Positions 19,247-27,943 are shown, numbered from the stretch's first letter. The stretch is 64,000 nucleotides of DNA from Noviherbaspirillum malthae (GCF_015352985.1 NZ_JACYXF010000009.1:1-64000), one strand, 5' to 3'. A program made the numbers and translations. The notes: generated by a model from the letters alone, not told the origin.

Positions 19247-20989
19247 ATGGCAGAGGAAGTCGAGGCAGCAGCAGGAACCGAAGGCGCAGGCAGCAGACCG
19301 TATCCATGGGTCAAATCCTATCCCGCCGGCGTGCGCTGGGATGCACCGCTGCAAACCATGCCGGTGCCGCAGCTATTGGAGGACGCAGCGGCAGCCTGGC
19401 CGGATCATCATGCGATCGATTTCATGGGCAGGCGAACCACGTACCGGGAGCTGCTGCAGCTGGTCCGCCGCGCTGCGAAAGGTTTTCAGTCCCTCGGCGT
19501 GAAACCCGGCGTGCATGTCGGGCTGTATCTTCCCAACACGCCGCATTACGTGATCGCCTTCTTCGGCGTGCTCAATGCCGGCGGCACGGTCGTCAATTAT
19601 TCCCCGCTGGATGCCGAAACGGTGCTGGAACACAAGATCGGCGACAGCGAGACGGATCTCATCGTCACCCTGGACTTGGCGTCGCTGTATCCGCAGATGC
19701 GGCAGATGATAGGCAGGACGCGCCTGAAGCGGCTTGTCGTCGGCAGCATTGCAGAGATGAGCGCGCAGCCGGAGGCGGTGCAGGCGCAGATGGAAAAGGG
19801 CGGCTTGCTCGCCAAGCCGGTGCAGGACACCCATCATGTCGATTTTGCCGACCTCCTGGACAACGACGGCATGTTCACGCCTTACCCGGTAGATGACGTG
19901 TCGGAAGCCGTCGCGGTCCTTCAGTACACTGGCGGCACCACGGGCATGCCCAAGGGCGCCATGCTGACTCATGCCAACCTGACGACGGCATGCAGCCAGA
20001 TCGCCGCCGTCGTCAGCGGCGATCCGCCAGTGCTCGAGCCTGGCAAGGAGCGCGTGCTGGCGGTCCTGCCGCTCTTTCACATCTATGCGCTGACGGTCAA
20101 CATGCTGTTCGGCCTGCACATGGGAGCGGAGATGATTCTCCATACGCGCTTCGATGTGCAGGCGGTGGTGCAGGACTTGTCGGCCAAGCGCGTTACCGTG
20201 TTTCCCGGCGTGCCGACGATGTACACCGCCATCATCAACTATCCGGACATTGAAAAGCATGACCTGAGCGCGCTGAAATTCTGCGGCTCGGGCGGCGCGC
20301 CGCTGCCGGTCGAGGTGAACCAGCGCTTCCAGCACCTGACGGGCTGTTGTCTCGTCGAGGGCTGGGGCATGACGGAAACCTCGCCCACCGGGACCTTCAC
20401 GCCGGTGTACGGCATGCAGAAGGTCGGCTCCTGCGGCATGCCCACCGTGGGCGTCGTTCTCAAGTTCGTCGACGTCGACGATCCCTTGAAGGAAGTGAGC
20501 CAGGGAGAACGCGGCGAGATGTGCATCAAGGGGCCCAACGTCATGAAGGGCTACTGGCGCCGGCCCGATGCGACGGCGGCGTCCATGACGGCCGACGGCT
20601 TCTTCCGTACCGGCGATGTCGCATGGATGGACGAGGACGGCTTCGTGTTCATCGTCGACCGCACCAAGGACATGATCCTGTGCGGCGGCTACAACGTCTA
20701 TCCGCGCCTGATCGAAGAGGCGATCTACGAGCATCCTTCGGTGGCCGAGGTCAGCGTGATCGGCGTGCCCGATGCCTACCGCGGACAGTCGCCGAAGGCC
20801 TTCATCGCATTGAAGAAGGATGCGCCGGCATTCACTCTGGACGAACTCAAGACCTTCCTCAAGCGCAGGCTGGGCAAGCATGAAATGGTGCAGTCGATGG
20901 AGATTCGCAAGGAATTGCCGAAGACGCCGGTCGGCAAGCTGTCGAGAAAAGAGCTGTACGACGAGGAAGCCCGCAAACGCTCGTCATGA
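19247..20989 (+). CDS. Long-chain fatty acid-CoA ligase-like AMP-binding enzyme
   Basis: A 580-residue adenylate-forming enzyme that activates a carboxylic acid to its acyl-CoA with ATP. It has the P-loop-like motif LQYTGGTTGMPKGAMLTH (about residue 225), GWGMTETSP, GYWRRPDAT and the hinge/C-domain DRTKDMILCGGYNVYPR. The catalytic lysine region KTPVGKLSRKEL is near the C-terminus. A strong AAAGGAG site precedes the ATG. It is the last gene of the LysR-linked operon and probably provides its entry step. Confidence 0.93.
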   Translation: MAEEVEAAAGTEGAGSRPYPWVKSYPAGVRWDAPLQTMPVPQLLEDAAAAWPDHHAIDFMGRRTTYRELLQLVRRAAKGFQSLGVKPGVHVGLYLPNTPHYVIAFFGVLNAGGTVVNYSPLDAETVLEHKIGDSETDLIVTLDLASLYPQMRQMIGRTRLKRLVVGSIAEMSAQPEAVQAQMEKGGLLAKPVQDTHHVDFADLLDNDGMFTPYPVDDVSEAVAVLQYTGGTTGMPKGAMLTHANLTTACSQIAAVVSGDPPVLEPGKERVLAVLPLFHIYALTVNMLFGLHMGAEMILHTRFDVQAVVQDLSAKRVTVFPGVPTMYTAIINYPDIEKHDLSALKFCGSGGAPLPVEVNQRFQHLTGCCLVEGWGMTETSPTGTFTPVYGMQKVGSCGMPTVGVVLKFVDVDDPLKEVSQGERGEMCIKGPNVMKGYWRRPDATAASMTADGFFRTGDVAWMDEDGFVFIVDRTKDMILCGGYNVYPRLIEEAIYEHPSVAEVSVIGVPDAYRGQSPKAFIALKKDAPAFTLDELKTFLKRRLGKHEMVQSMEIRKELPKTPVGKLSRKELYDEEARKRSS

Positions 20990-21136
20990 TGCGCCTGCGC
21001 TCGGATGCCGGCGCAGCAGGCTAGTGGCTCTCAGGCTGGCCGCATTGGAACACGGAATGCCTGGTGACGCAGCGGGGAAAGGGCGATGAAGAGGACGAGA
21101 AAAGGGAGGCTTGGAAAAGCAGGGCCTGAAAGCAAA
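20990..21136. other. Intergenic region after the acyl-CoA ligase
   Basis: About 150 bp with no supported gene, between the ligase stop and the terminator hairpin that closes the convergent GlsB/YeaQ gene. Confidence 0.4.
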
Positions 21137-21171
21137 TGGAGCGGAACACCGTATGCCGGTATTCCGCTCCA
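21128..21171 (-). terminator. Probable terminator of the GlsB/YeaQ-like gene
   Basis: TGGAGCGGAACACCG (21137-21151) and CGGTATTCCGCTCCA (21157-21171) form a 15-bp stem with one mismatch and a five-base loop. Read on the minus strand it is followed by TTTGCTTTC, so it fits termination of the gene ending at 21268. It may also stop read-through from the ligase gene. Confidence 0.6.
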
Positions 21172-21267
21172 TCGAATCAGCGCCGGGGTGCAAGCCGGGT
21201 GATTCACTCAATTCCGGTCCGGACTGAATGGACCGGAAAAGACTTGTAGAGACCTATGCCGCCCTGA

Positions 21268-21537
21268 TTAGCGGGGCGTGCCGCGGCGCAGCAGATTGAC
21301 GATCGCCAGCAGGATTACAGCACCCAGGAACGATACCAGCAGCGAGGAGATGCTGAAGTCATTCTGGTTGATGGTACCTGTTCCAAACAGCGGAGCGAGC
21401 AGCCAACCGCCAAGCAGTGCACCTACGATACCCACGATAACGTTCAGGAGCATGCCTTGGCTGGCATCTGTACGCATCACGATGCTGGCGAGCCAGCCGA
21501 GAATACCACCTACGATAATCCAGATAATAAAATTCAT
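21268..21537 (-). CDS. GlsB/YeaQ/YmgE family stress-response membrane protein
   Basis: An 89-residue, strongly hydrophobic protein beginning MNFIIWIIVGGILGWLASIV, with the glycine-rich LLNVIVGIVGALLGGWLLAP and a final helix (ILLAIVNLLRR). This is the pattern of the transglycosylase-associated/YeaQ family, small inner-membrane proteins induced by stationary phase or envelope stress. A very strong ribosome site (AGGAGGT) precedes the ATG. The upstream DNA carries a tandem 11-bp repeat. Confidence 0.9.
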   Translation of the reverse strand: MNFIIWIIVGGILGWLASIVMRTDASQGMLLNVIVGIVGALLGGWLLAPLFGTGTINQNDFSISSLLVSFLGAVILLAIVNLLRRGTPR

Positions 21538-21558
21538 TTTTACCTCCTATGTATGTTG

Positions 21559-21586
21559 ATAGACTGGCTACACGAATAGACTGGCT
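21559..21586 (-). repeat. Tandem 11-bp direct repeat in the GlsB-like gene leader
   Basis: ATAGACTGGCT occurs at 21559-21569 and again at 21576-21586, a 17-bp period, just upstream of the gene's Shine-Dalgarno. On the coding strand it reads AGCCAGTCTAT twice. It could be a regulator site or a replication-slippage product. Confidence 0.7.
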
Positions 21587-21842
21587 GCATGTGAAATGGT
21601 TCATGCTGCGGAAGGCTTCCGGCCTTGCGAAACCGCATGGATTCGGCTGACGCATGTCGCGTTTCCCCTTGTCCTGACAGGCCGCTTCGGCCGCTTGCAC
21701 CTTGAAGCGCATCCCGAACACAGAAAGCATCTCGCATGCAAACCATCGCCGGATGATGAATGCATTGAAGGCGCGCTGCGTGGTTGTGAATGCATGCATC
21801 GTTCATGTTCATCTGCCCCCGGCAAGCTCCGGCTCCGAATGT
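21587..21842. other. Gene-poor stretch
   Basis: Open frames on both strands overlap each other and show no signal peptide, domain or ribosome site. I see no supported gene here. Confidence 0.4.
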
Positions 21843-22235
21843 TCAGCTGATACTGCGGAGGGAACGTCTTGCTCCATTCCGCCCGTACCGATGTTCATCC
21901 TCGGCCGGAAGCGGCGAGAATCCTTCGTCGTCCTCTACCAGGACCGTAACTCCCGGCTGGATCGTCCTCAGGTAACTGGCATATGCATAGGCATCCTCCT
22001 TTTCGTCAAATGAAGCGATAGGCTGTTCGCCACCTTTCTCGGAAATGTCCCAGGTGTCATGCAAGCCTGGCGAGATGCAGATGACGTTCGTTTCAAGCGT
22101 GTCGATGACCACGTCTATTTCTCCTTGCTGACCGGTGACGGCGCCGAAAGCCGGCGCAGTATTGCGGGAACGGCGATTGGTGCGGGCAGCACGCCCGGGT
22201 CGCATGTCTTCGCTGATGATCGATGTCTGATTCAT
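21843..22235 (-). CDS. Hypothetical protein with a DUF2188-like C-terminal part
   Basis: A predicted 130-residue protein. After a basic, low-complexity N-terminus (MNQTSIISEDMRPGRAARTN) comes a plausible folded segment: VICISPGLHDTWDISEKGGE, then ASFDEKEDAYAYASYLRTI and VTVLVEDDEGF. The W-centred strand, the DEKEDAYAYA helix and the final strand resemble the DUF2188 plan (small alpha/beta domain, function unknown). The resemblance is by eye only. The start is uncertain; 22235 is an ATG without a strong ribosome site, and the true start could be internal, near the folded part. Confidence 0.5.
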   Translation of the reverse strand: MNQTSIISEDMRPGRAARTNRRSRNTAPAFGAVTGQQGEIDVVIDTLETNVICISPGLHDTWDISEKGGEQPIASFDEKEDAYAYASYLRTIQPGVTVLVEDDEGFSPLPAEDEHRYGRNGARRSLRSIS

Positions 22236-22359
22236 GATGTTGATGTCGCCGGTAGCATTGCACATTGCATACTGCACACCGCGTCATGTCGCGTTCATTC
22301 GTGCCGCCCGGGAGCGCTGCGGAACACAATGCATGCCGCGCATGACGTGCGGATGAAAT

Positions 22360-22488
22360 TCAATGGGTTTCGATGGACAAGGCGCAGGCATTGCCCGTGC
22401 GTGCAAGGCCGCAATGCGGGAAGCGCCTTTGCCGGGATAGGGCCGCTGCATGCCGATACCTGCTCTGTGTGACCGTATCCCAGTTCAT
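22360..22488 (-). CDS. Possible 42-residue ORF downstream of a sigma-54-like element
   Basis: The ATG at 22488 follows GGAG with a 7-base spacer and begins MNWDTV, the same first residues seen in CsbD-family stress proteins. The rest of the frame is basic and does not look like CsbD. It may be a decayed gene, a short real peptide, or chance. Confidence 0.2.
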   Translation of the reverse strand: MNWDTVTQSRYRHAAALSRQRRFPHCGLARTGNACALSIETH

Positions 22489-22550
22489 AACAATCTCCAT
22501 GTCATTGATAGTGGGAAAGCCCATCGGGCCAATTGCGTCTACAGTGCTTG

Positions 22551-22566
22551 TGCAATTCCTGTGCCT
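22551..22566 (-). promoter_or_regulatory. Sigma-54-like promoter element
   Basis: The minus strand reads AGGCACAGGAATTGCA. The invariant GG (-24) and GC (-12) have correct spacing, and the site matches the TGGCAC-N5-TTGCW consensus except at the first base. It would start transcription near 22539, about 50 nt before the short ORF at 22488. No enhancer site for an activator was recognised. Confidence 0.35.
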
Positions 22567-22827
22567 AACCTGCGACGAGGTCTTGCGAAGGGTGAAATCG
22601 AAACAAGCGTTTTGTACGCTGCGGATAAGGGTACGGGCATCATGCCGGCTCGCCGCAGGCTGCGCGGTCCCGACAAGGCTTGGAGACACGGGCGTTCCCG
22701 GCAATGCCTCTCAAAGGTGCATTGCATTCCGGAACAAGGATCGCCTGCTCGGTTCATCGCATGCTCGAAGCTGTCGGTAGATATCGGTAAGGCTGTGAGG
22801 AGATGGAAGATTGGAGAAAGCTCTACT

Positions 22828-22995
22828 TCATTTGGCAGTTTGCTCGTGTAAATGTTCCATGTATGGTTGAAAACAATACAGGCAGAACTTGCAGCCCTTG
22901 CTCGTTGTCCATGTTGTTATGGGGTACGTTTCGCCGCAATTTGTTGCGGTCTTCCCCTTGGGAAGGTAGTGCATAAATGCTAATTGAAGTTTCAT
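22828..22995 (-). CDS. Small cysteine-rich hypothetical protein
   Basis: A predicted 55-residue protein, MKLQLAFMHYLPKGKTATNC onward, with Cys20 and a C-x2-C-x2-C cluster (Cys35, 38, 41) plus His48 and His50 near the C-terminus. These residues could bind zinc. The composition (aromatic and lysine-rich, not alanine/arginine-rich) is unlike the shadow frames nearby, which argues that it is coding. The ATG at 22995 has only a weak ribosome site, and a longer frame to 23064 exists. I do not recognise a family. Confidence 0.4.
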   Translation of the reverse strand: MKLQLAFMHYLPKGKTATNCGETYPITTWTTSKGCKFCLYCFQPYMEHLHEQTAK

Positions 22996-23124
22996 TGCGC
23001 TGCCGCAGTCGGAGAAAAAAATGGCGACAAATTCTGGTGCGGAAGGAAACTTAATCAGGGTCAAGTTGTCATTTGTTACACCCGAGTACGATCGGTTACA
23101 ACGTCACCACAGGAGCACATCATC

Positions 23125-23463
23125 ATGACTGAACACGCGTTGGCAGGACAAGAGAGTTACGATCCGAATCGCCTTCTGGACACCCTGCTTGAAAAAATGA
23201 ATCTCAAGAACGATGCGGCATTGTCGCGCATGCTTGAAGTCGCGCCGCCGGTCATCAGCAAGATCCGCCATCGCCGCCTGCCGATCGGCGCATCGCTGCT
23301 GATCCGCATGCATGAAACCACCGGCATGAGCATCCGCGAACTGCGCGACCTGATGGGCGATCGCCGCACCAAATACCGCCTCAGCGATGCGCAGGGCAAA
23401 CCGAAGCCGGCGCCCGAAGCTGCGCCTGCCCAGCCGCAGCAGAACCAGCCCAGCATGCATTGA
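23125..23463 (+). CDS. Small helix-turn-helix-like protein
   Basis: A 112-residue protein starting MTEHALAGQESYDPNRLLDT. The segment DAALSRMLEVAPPVISKIRH followed by RRLPIGASLLIRMHETTGMS reads like a Cro/phage-CII-type helix-turn-helix (scan-helix, turn, recognition helix with ISKIRHRR). The last 25 residues are a Pro/Ala/Gln-rich tail (KPKPAPEAAPAQPQQNQ). AGGAG at 23111 marks the start. It is a stand-alone gene, not part of a visible toxin-antitoxin or phage module. Possibly a DNA-binding regulator; targets unknown. Confidence 0.75.
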   Translation: MTEHALAGQESYDPNRLLDTLLEKMNLKNDAALSRMLEVAPPVISKIRHRRLPIGASLLIRMHETTGMSIRELRDLMGDRRTKYRLSDAQGKPKPAPEAAPAQPQQNQPSMH

Positions 23464-23792
23464 ATCGGTCCAGCTTTGCATCTGCACGGTGGCCTGACCG
23501 CAGGCTGATGCAAAGCGCGGCAGCAGCGTCATGAGGGACCCGGCTCCGCTGTGATTGTCCGTCAAGTCCGTTTTATCCGTTCTATCGCCCTGGCTCGCGG
23601 CGACGTTTAAACGCCGGTCCTTCGGACCGGCGGCATCTTCCTTCCTTCACGCGTCCCTGCATCCATTCGCAGTTCCTTGCACCCCCGTAAATAGTTGACT
23701 CAGATCAATGTTTTTGCGGCGTCCGCTCTCTATGCTGCGATGCGACTTCCGGCTGTGACGGAAGCGCTTGTCCGTCATGGAGGGAGGTTCCA
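23464..23792. other. Intergenic region upstream of the chemoreceptor gene
   Basis: About 330 bp holding one strong hairpin (23612-23632) and, further on, an isolated TTGACT (23695) without a good -10. No clear sigma-28 (flagellar) promoter was found. Confidence 0.4.
23612..23632 (+). terminator. Candidate terminator hairpin
   Basis: CGCCGGTCC and GGACCGGCG form a perfect 9-bp stem with a TTC loop. The sequence after it (GCATCTTCCTTCCTT) is pyrimidine-rich but has no solid T-run, so termination strength is doubtful. Confidence 0.45.
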
Positions 23793-25448
23793 GTGCTATC
23801 CAATCTGACCATCAGATCGCGTCTCGTTTTTGTCGTCGGCTTTCTTTCACTCATGTGCATTGCCGGAGGCGTGATCGGTCTGGGCAGCCTGTCTTTGGCC
23901 AATGCCGGCCTCGAAGACAATTACAAGCATCGGCTGCTGCCGGTGAGTCAGCTCGACCGCATCATCCGTCTGATGGAGAAAAACCGGATCGAAATTGCCG
24001 ACGCCCTCGGCGGCAATGCGGAGTATCGCAGCAAGCAGCTCGATGCAATCGAAAGCCGCATCGGCGAGATCGATGCGGCCTGGAAGGATCCGGCGTTCGG
24101 TTCGGACAAGCACATGCCTGCGGATGAAGCGGCGATGATGGGCCGTTTCAAAACGGCCGGCAACCGGTTCATCGAACAAGGCATGCGTCCGGCCATGGCC
24201 GCGCTGCGCGCCAACGATACGGAAACGGCGGCGCGCATCGTCCACGGCGGTCTGGAGCCGCTTGCGGCGCCGGTCGAGGAAGCGGTCTCGGCGCTCATGC
24301 AGCATCATCTGGAAGCGGCACGCAAGGATTACGAATACAACCAGCGCATCCATGACTGGGTCAGGTTTTCGTGTGCGGCCGGCATTGCTCTCTCGGTGCT
24401 GCTCGGCATGCTGATCTGCGTGTGGCTGATGCATGCGATTGCAAGGCCCCTGGCCGAAGCGGTCGAGGTTGCGCGCCGGGTGGCGGCGGGCGACCTCAGC
24501 CGGGAGATCGAGGTATCTGCACACGATGAAACCGGCCAGCTGCTGCAGGCGCTGAAAGACATGAATGCCAGCCTGGCGGGCATCGTCCGGGAGGTGAGGA
24601 ACGGCACCGAGACGATTGCCGCCGATTCAGGCCGCATCGCCTCCGGAAACCAGGACCTGTCGGAACGCACCGAAACCCAGGCCAGCTCGCTGGAGGAAAC
24701 CGCGTCCTCGATGGAGCAGCTGACTGCAACGGTGAAACAAAACGCCGACAGTGCCGAACAGGCCAACCTTCTTGCCTTGTCGGCTTCCGAAGTGGCGCTC
24801 AAGGGCGGAGCGGTCGTCTCCCAGGTGGTCGACACCATGGGCTCCATCAACGCCTCGGCAAGGCGCATCGTCGATATCATCGGCGTGATCGACAGCATCG
24901 CCTTCCAGACCAACATCCTGGCGCTCAATGCCGCCGTGGAGGCCGCACGCGCCGGCGAGCAGGGCAGGGGCTTCGCCGTGGTCGCCACCGAAGTCCGGCA
25001 GCTTGCCCAGCGCTCGGCCGCCGCTGCCAAGGAAATCAAGACACTGATCGACGATTCGGTGGAAAAGGTGGATGCAGGCGCCAGGCTGGTGGACGAGGCC
25101 GGCGCCACCATGCAGGACATCGTGGAAAGCGTGCGCCGCGTCACCGACATCATGGGTGAGATCTCGGTGGCGAGCAAGGAGCAGACCGACGGCATCCAGC
25201 AGGTCAATCAGGCGATCAACCAGATGGACGAGGTGACCCAGCAGAATGCGGCGCTGGTCGAGGAAGCCGCGGCGGCGGCGGGGTCGCTGCAGGATCAGGC
25301 CGTGGGCCTGGCGCGCGTGGTCAGCGTTTTCCGACTCTCCGGCGACGACGCGCATGCCATTCCAGCCTTGCCTTCCGCGAGAGATGGAACGCTTCTCAGG
25401 CTGACATCAGCACCGGCACGCGCATCGATTCCAGCACTGCACGCGTGA
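23793..25448 (+). CDS. Methyl-accepting chemotaxis protein
   Basis: A 551-residue chemoreceptor. It has an N-terminal membrane helix (about 10-30), a periplasmic four-helix-bundle sensor (about 35-185), a second helix (about 190-212) and a HAMP domain (about 213-265). The signalling coiled coil has its conserved hairpin tip from about residue 368 ([20 protein letters not shown], then [10 protein letters not shown]). Adaptation-site-like segments ([20 protein letters not shown], and [15 protein letters not shown] [16 protein letters not shown]) are present. The start is GTG at 23793 after GGAGGGAGG. It relays an unknown ligand signal to CheA/CheW. The last 17 codons overlap the convergent universal stress gene. 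Confidence 0.95.
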   Translation: MLSNLTIRSRLVFVVGFLSLMCIAGGVIGLGSLSLANAGLEDNYKHRLLPVSQLDRIIRLMEKNRIEIADALGGNAEYRSKQLDAIESRIGEIDAAWKDPAFGSDKHMPADEAAMMGRFKTAGNRFIEQGMRPAMAALRANDTETAARIVHGGLEPLAAPVEEAVSALMQHHLEAARKDYEYNQRIHDWVRFSCAAGIALSVLLGMLICVWLMHAIARPLAEAVEVARRVAAGDLSREIEVSAHDETGQLLQALKDMNASLAGIVREVRNGTETIAADSGRIASGNQDLSERTETQASSLEETASSMEQLTATVKQNADSAEQANLLALSASEVALKGGAVVSQVVDTMGSINASARRIVDIIGVIDSIAFQTNILALNAAVEAARAGEQGRGFAVVATEVRQLAQRSAAAAKEIKTLIDDSVEKVDAGARLVDEAGATMQDIVESVRRVTDIMGEISVASKEQTDGIQQVNQAINQMDEVTQQNAALVEEAAAAAGSLQDQAVGLARVVSVFRLSGDDAHAIPALPSARDGTLLRLTSAPARASIPALHA

Positions 25449-26223
25449 CGGCACCCAGCATCAGTTCGCGGAAGCGCATGTGGCCGTAAGCGCCCATCAC
25501 CAGCAGGTCGGCGCCGCGCAGGCCGGCAAGGCTCATCAGCGCATCGCCCACCGGCCCGTCAGACTGGCGCTGCAGCACTTCCGCGTGCACGTGATGGCGC
25601 GCCAGATACTGCGCAAGATCGCGGCCCGGCGACATCGCCTGGCTGCGCGCATCGAAGCTGACCACTTCGACATGCTGGGCGCGGCGCAGCAGGGGCAGGG
25701 CGCAGGCCACGGCGCGCGCCGCTTCCATGCCGGCATCCCAGGCAATCAAGACCCGCGTGCCGATATTGTCGAAGCGGCCGGCGTACGGCACGACCAGCAC
25801 CGGCCGCGCGGAATTGAGCACCACGAACTGGGCGAAGTCGGGCATGACGACCGGCGACAACTCCTTCGGATCGTTCTGGCCGATCACCACCAGGTCGGCA
25901 TAGCGCGACTGAAGGCAGATGCCTCCGCCGGCTTCATCATCGACCAGGCGCTTTTCGTAGGAAGGCAGTCCCAGCTTCTGCGCGGCGGCTTCGAAGTCCT
26001 CCAATCCCTGCCTGGCGCGGTGGCGCAGGAAGTCGAGGTGCGTGCGCAGGTTGGGATCCAGTTCCGCCAGCATGCGTGCCTGCACCAGGTAACGGGAAGC
26101 GCCGGTGGTTGCGGTGCCGATCAGGTGCGCCTGCTCCGCCATGGCGACCGCGGCAGCGATCTTGATGCGCTCGCCGGCGGATGCGGATTCATCGACATGC
26201 ACCAGGATGGTTTTGTAGGCCAT
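25396..26223 (-). CDS. Universal stress protein, tandem two-domain type
   Basis: A 275-residue protein with two UspA domains. The first begins [20 protein letters not shown]; the second begins after [19 protein letters not shown] and ends with the nucleotide-binding-like [20 protein letters not shown] followed by [19 protein letters not shown]. The G-x2-G-x9-G(S/A) ATP motif is recognisable in the second domain. Such proteins are made in stress and growth arrest. The start is the ATG before AYKTI; the frame extends 39 more codons without family character. Its 3' end overlaps that of the chemoreceptor by 53 bp. Confidence 0.92.
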   Translation of the reverse strand: MAYKTILVHVDESASAGERIKIAAAVAMAEQAHLIGTATTGASRYLVQARMLAELDPNLRTHLDFLRHRARQGLEDFEAAAQKLGLPSYEKRLVDDEAGGGICLQSRYADLVVIGQNDPKELSPVVMPDFAQFVVLNSARPVLVVPYAGRFDNIGTRVLIAWDAGMEAARAVACALPLLRRAQHVEVVSFDARSQAMSPGRDLAQYLARHHVHAEVLQRQSDGPVGDALMSLAGLRGADLLVMGAYGHMRFRELMLGAVTRAVLESMRVPVLMSA

Positions 26224-26524
26224 GGGATTCTCTGCCGAGGCGCTGTGAAGGCGCAGCGCGGCTTGCATTTCGTGTCGCTTAACATAGCGCCAAACCGCAA
26301 AAGACCGCATGCCGAATCCGCCCGCTTTGACAAGCATCAAGCGATATGACTCGCAGCGCGGCGTCGCAGCGCATTGCGGCTATCTGCTTGATTTCGGAAG
26401 CGCTCTCCGTAGAATGGAAGGCATTCCGCCGCCATGGAGTTGACATGCGCCTGTCCATCCAGCCCTTGCAGCGCACTCTTGCCGTGCCGTCTTGCAGCAG
26501 CGCAATCCAGCGCATGGGCCGCCG

Positions 26525-27304
26525 GTGACCACCGCCCACTTCCGCTTCTATGCCGAGCTGAACAATTTCCTTGCGCCATGGCAGCGCCAGCAATGCTTCA
26601 GCCATCCCTGCTCGCGCGACGCGAGCGTCAAGCACATGATCGAGGCGCTCGGCGTGCCGCATACGGAAGTCGACCTCATCCTCGTCGACGGCATTTCGGT
26701 GGATTTCTTGCATCGCCTGCAGGACGGCGAGCGGGTGAGCGTCTATCCCGTTTTTCACAGCATCGACGTGACTCCGCTGGTGAAGCTGCGTCCGGCATCA
26801 TCGGGTGTCGACAGGTTCATCGCGGATGCGCACCTGGGCCTGCTGGCCCGCAATCTGCGCATGCTCGGTTTCGACGTGCTCTACCGCAACGATTACAGCG
26901 ATGCCGAAGTGGCGCGGATTGCCGCGGAGGAAGGCAGGATCGTGCTCACGCGCGACCGCGATCTGCTGATCCGCAAGGAAATCGTACGCGGCTGCTACCT
27001 GCATGCGGTCGCCTGCGACGCGCAGATGGCGGAAGTGCTGGGCCGCTTCCGGCTGGCGCAGGCGGTCAATGCCTTCAGCCGCTGTCTCAATTGCAACGGC
27101 CTCCTGCAAAGCGTGCCGAAGTCCGACGTGCAGGAACGCGTTCCCGATCACAGCCGCAAGGCTTATGACCGCTTCTATGAATGCACGGGCTGTTCCCAGG
27201 TGTACTGGGAAGGGTCGCACGTGGCCAGGATGCGCCAGCGCGTCGCCCGCATGCTAGGCGAAGAGGATGAGCCGGTGCAGGAGGAGGACGGCGACAGGAA
27301 GTAG
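26525..27304 (+). CDS. Mut7-C RNase-domain protein with N-terminal ubiquitin-like domain
   Basis: A 259-residue protein. Residues about 1-85 form a ThiS/ubiquitin-like Mut7-C partner domain (HFRFYAELNNFLAP, VDLILVDGISVDF). Residues about 90-250 form the Mut7-C PIN-like RNase domain: DRFIADAHLGLLARNLRMLG, IVLTRDRDLLIRKEI and a zinc ribbon with CLNCNGLL and CTGCSQVYWEGSH. The conserved acidic residues of the PIN-like centre (D in ADAHLG, D in TRDRDL) are present. No in-frame ATG occurs at the 5' end; GTG at 26525 is the likely start, with TTG at 26492 as an alternative. RNA target unknown. Confidence 0.88.
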   Translation: MTTAHFRFYAELNNFLAPWQRQQCFSHPCSRDASVKHMIEALGVPHTEVDLILVDGISVDFLHRLQDGERVSVYPVFHSIDVTPLVKLRPASSGVDRFIADAHLGLLARNLRMLGFDVLYRNDYSDAEVARIAAEEGRIVLTRDRDLLIRKEIVRGCYLHAVACDAQMAEVLGRFRLAQAVNAFSRCLNCNGLLQSVPKSDVQERVPDHSRKAYDRFYECTGCSQVYWEGSHVARMRQRVARMLGEEDEPVQEEDGDRK

Positions 27305-27337
27305 AATGCCCGGGCATAAACCAATTCCTTTCCGTTC

Positions 27338-27922
27338 ATGAACAAGCTCTATTCCGCCGCCTGCGAGCGCAACCGCGATCCCATCCTTGACGTGCTGCGT
27401 ATCACGCTTGCCGATGCGCGCAGCGTGCTGGAGATCGGCAGCGGGACCGGCCAGCACGCCGCTTACTTCGGCGCCGCGCTGCCGCACCTGACCTGGCAGA
27501 CCAGCGACCTGCCGCAGAATCATCCGAGCATACGGGCGTGGATCGCGGACACGCCGAACGTGCTGCCGCCGATCGCACTCGATACCGGGGCCGGCCCCTG
27601 GCCGCAGCAGTTCTTCGACGCGGTGTTCAGCGCCAACACCTGCCACATCATGGCATGGGAGGAAGTGGTCGCCATGTTCGCCGGTATTGCAGGCGTGCTG
27701 CAGCCGGGCGGCGTCGTCTGCATCTACGGGCCGTTCAATTACGGCGGACGCTTCACCAGCGAAAGCAATGCCGCCTTCGATGCTTCGCTGCGCTCCCAGG
27801 CGGCGCACATGGGCATCCGCGACTTCGAAGCGATGAACGCGCTGGCTGGCAGGCATGGGCTGAATCTGGCCGCTGATCATCCGATGCCGGCCAACAACCG
27901 GCTGCTTGTCTGGAAGCGGTGA
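27338..27922 (+). CDS. DUF938 SAM-dependent methyltransferase-like protein
   Basis: A 194-residue Rossmann-fold protein. It shows the SAM-binding motif VLEIGSGTGQHAAYFGAALP (about residues 30-49), the LPQNH segment typical of DUF938, and YGPFNYGGRFTSESNAAFD. The first residues, MNKLYSAACERNRDPIL, also match DUF938. The substrate is unknown. It follows the Mut7-C gene by 33 bp in the same direction and converges on the MASE1 gene. Confidence 0.9.
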   Translation: MNKLYSAACERNRDPILDVLRITLADARSVLEIGSGTGQHAAYFGAALPHLTWQTSDLPQNHPSIRAWIADTPNVLPPIALDTGAGPWPQQFFDAVFSANTCHIMAWEEVVAMFAGIAGVLQPGGVVCIYGPFNYGGRFTSESNAAFDASLRSQAAHMGIRDFEAMNALAGRHGLNLAADHPMPANNRLLVWKR

Positions 27923-27943
27923 GCGACCCGGGCGGCCCGAAGA

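Larger units (their letters stand above)
22236..22827. other. Gene-poor stretch with a possible sigma-54 promoter
   Basis: Nearly 600 bp without a confident gene. Long frames on both strands are mutually overlapping and look spurious. The one notable feature is a GGCAC-N5-TTGC element on the minus strand (22551-22566), followed by a short ORF with a good ribosome site. Confidence 0.4.

Noticed and set aside
22373..22851. Two overlapping plus-strand frames of about 135 codons in the gene-poor region
   Set aside because: They overlap each other and minus-strand frames, lack ribosome sites and have irregular Cys/Arg-rich composition.
23688..23723. A TAAA box and TTGACT before the chemoreceptor gene as a flagellar sigma-28 or sigma-70 promoter
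   Set aside because: No GCCGATAA-like or TATAAT-like partner occurs at the proper distance.
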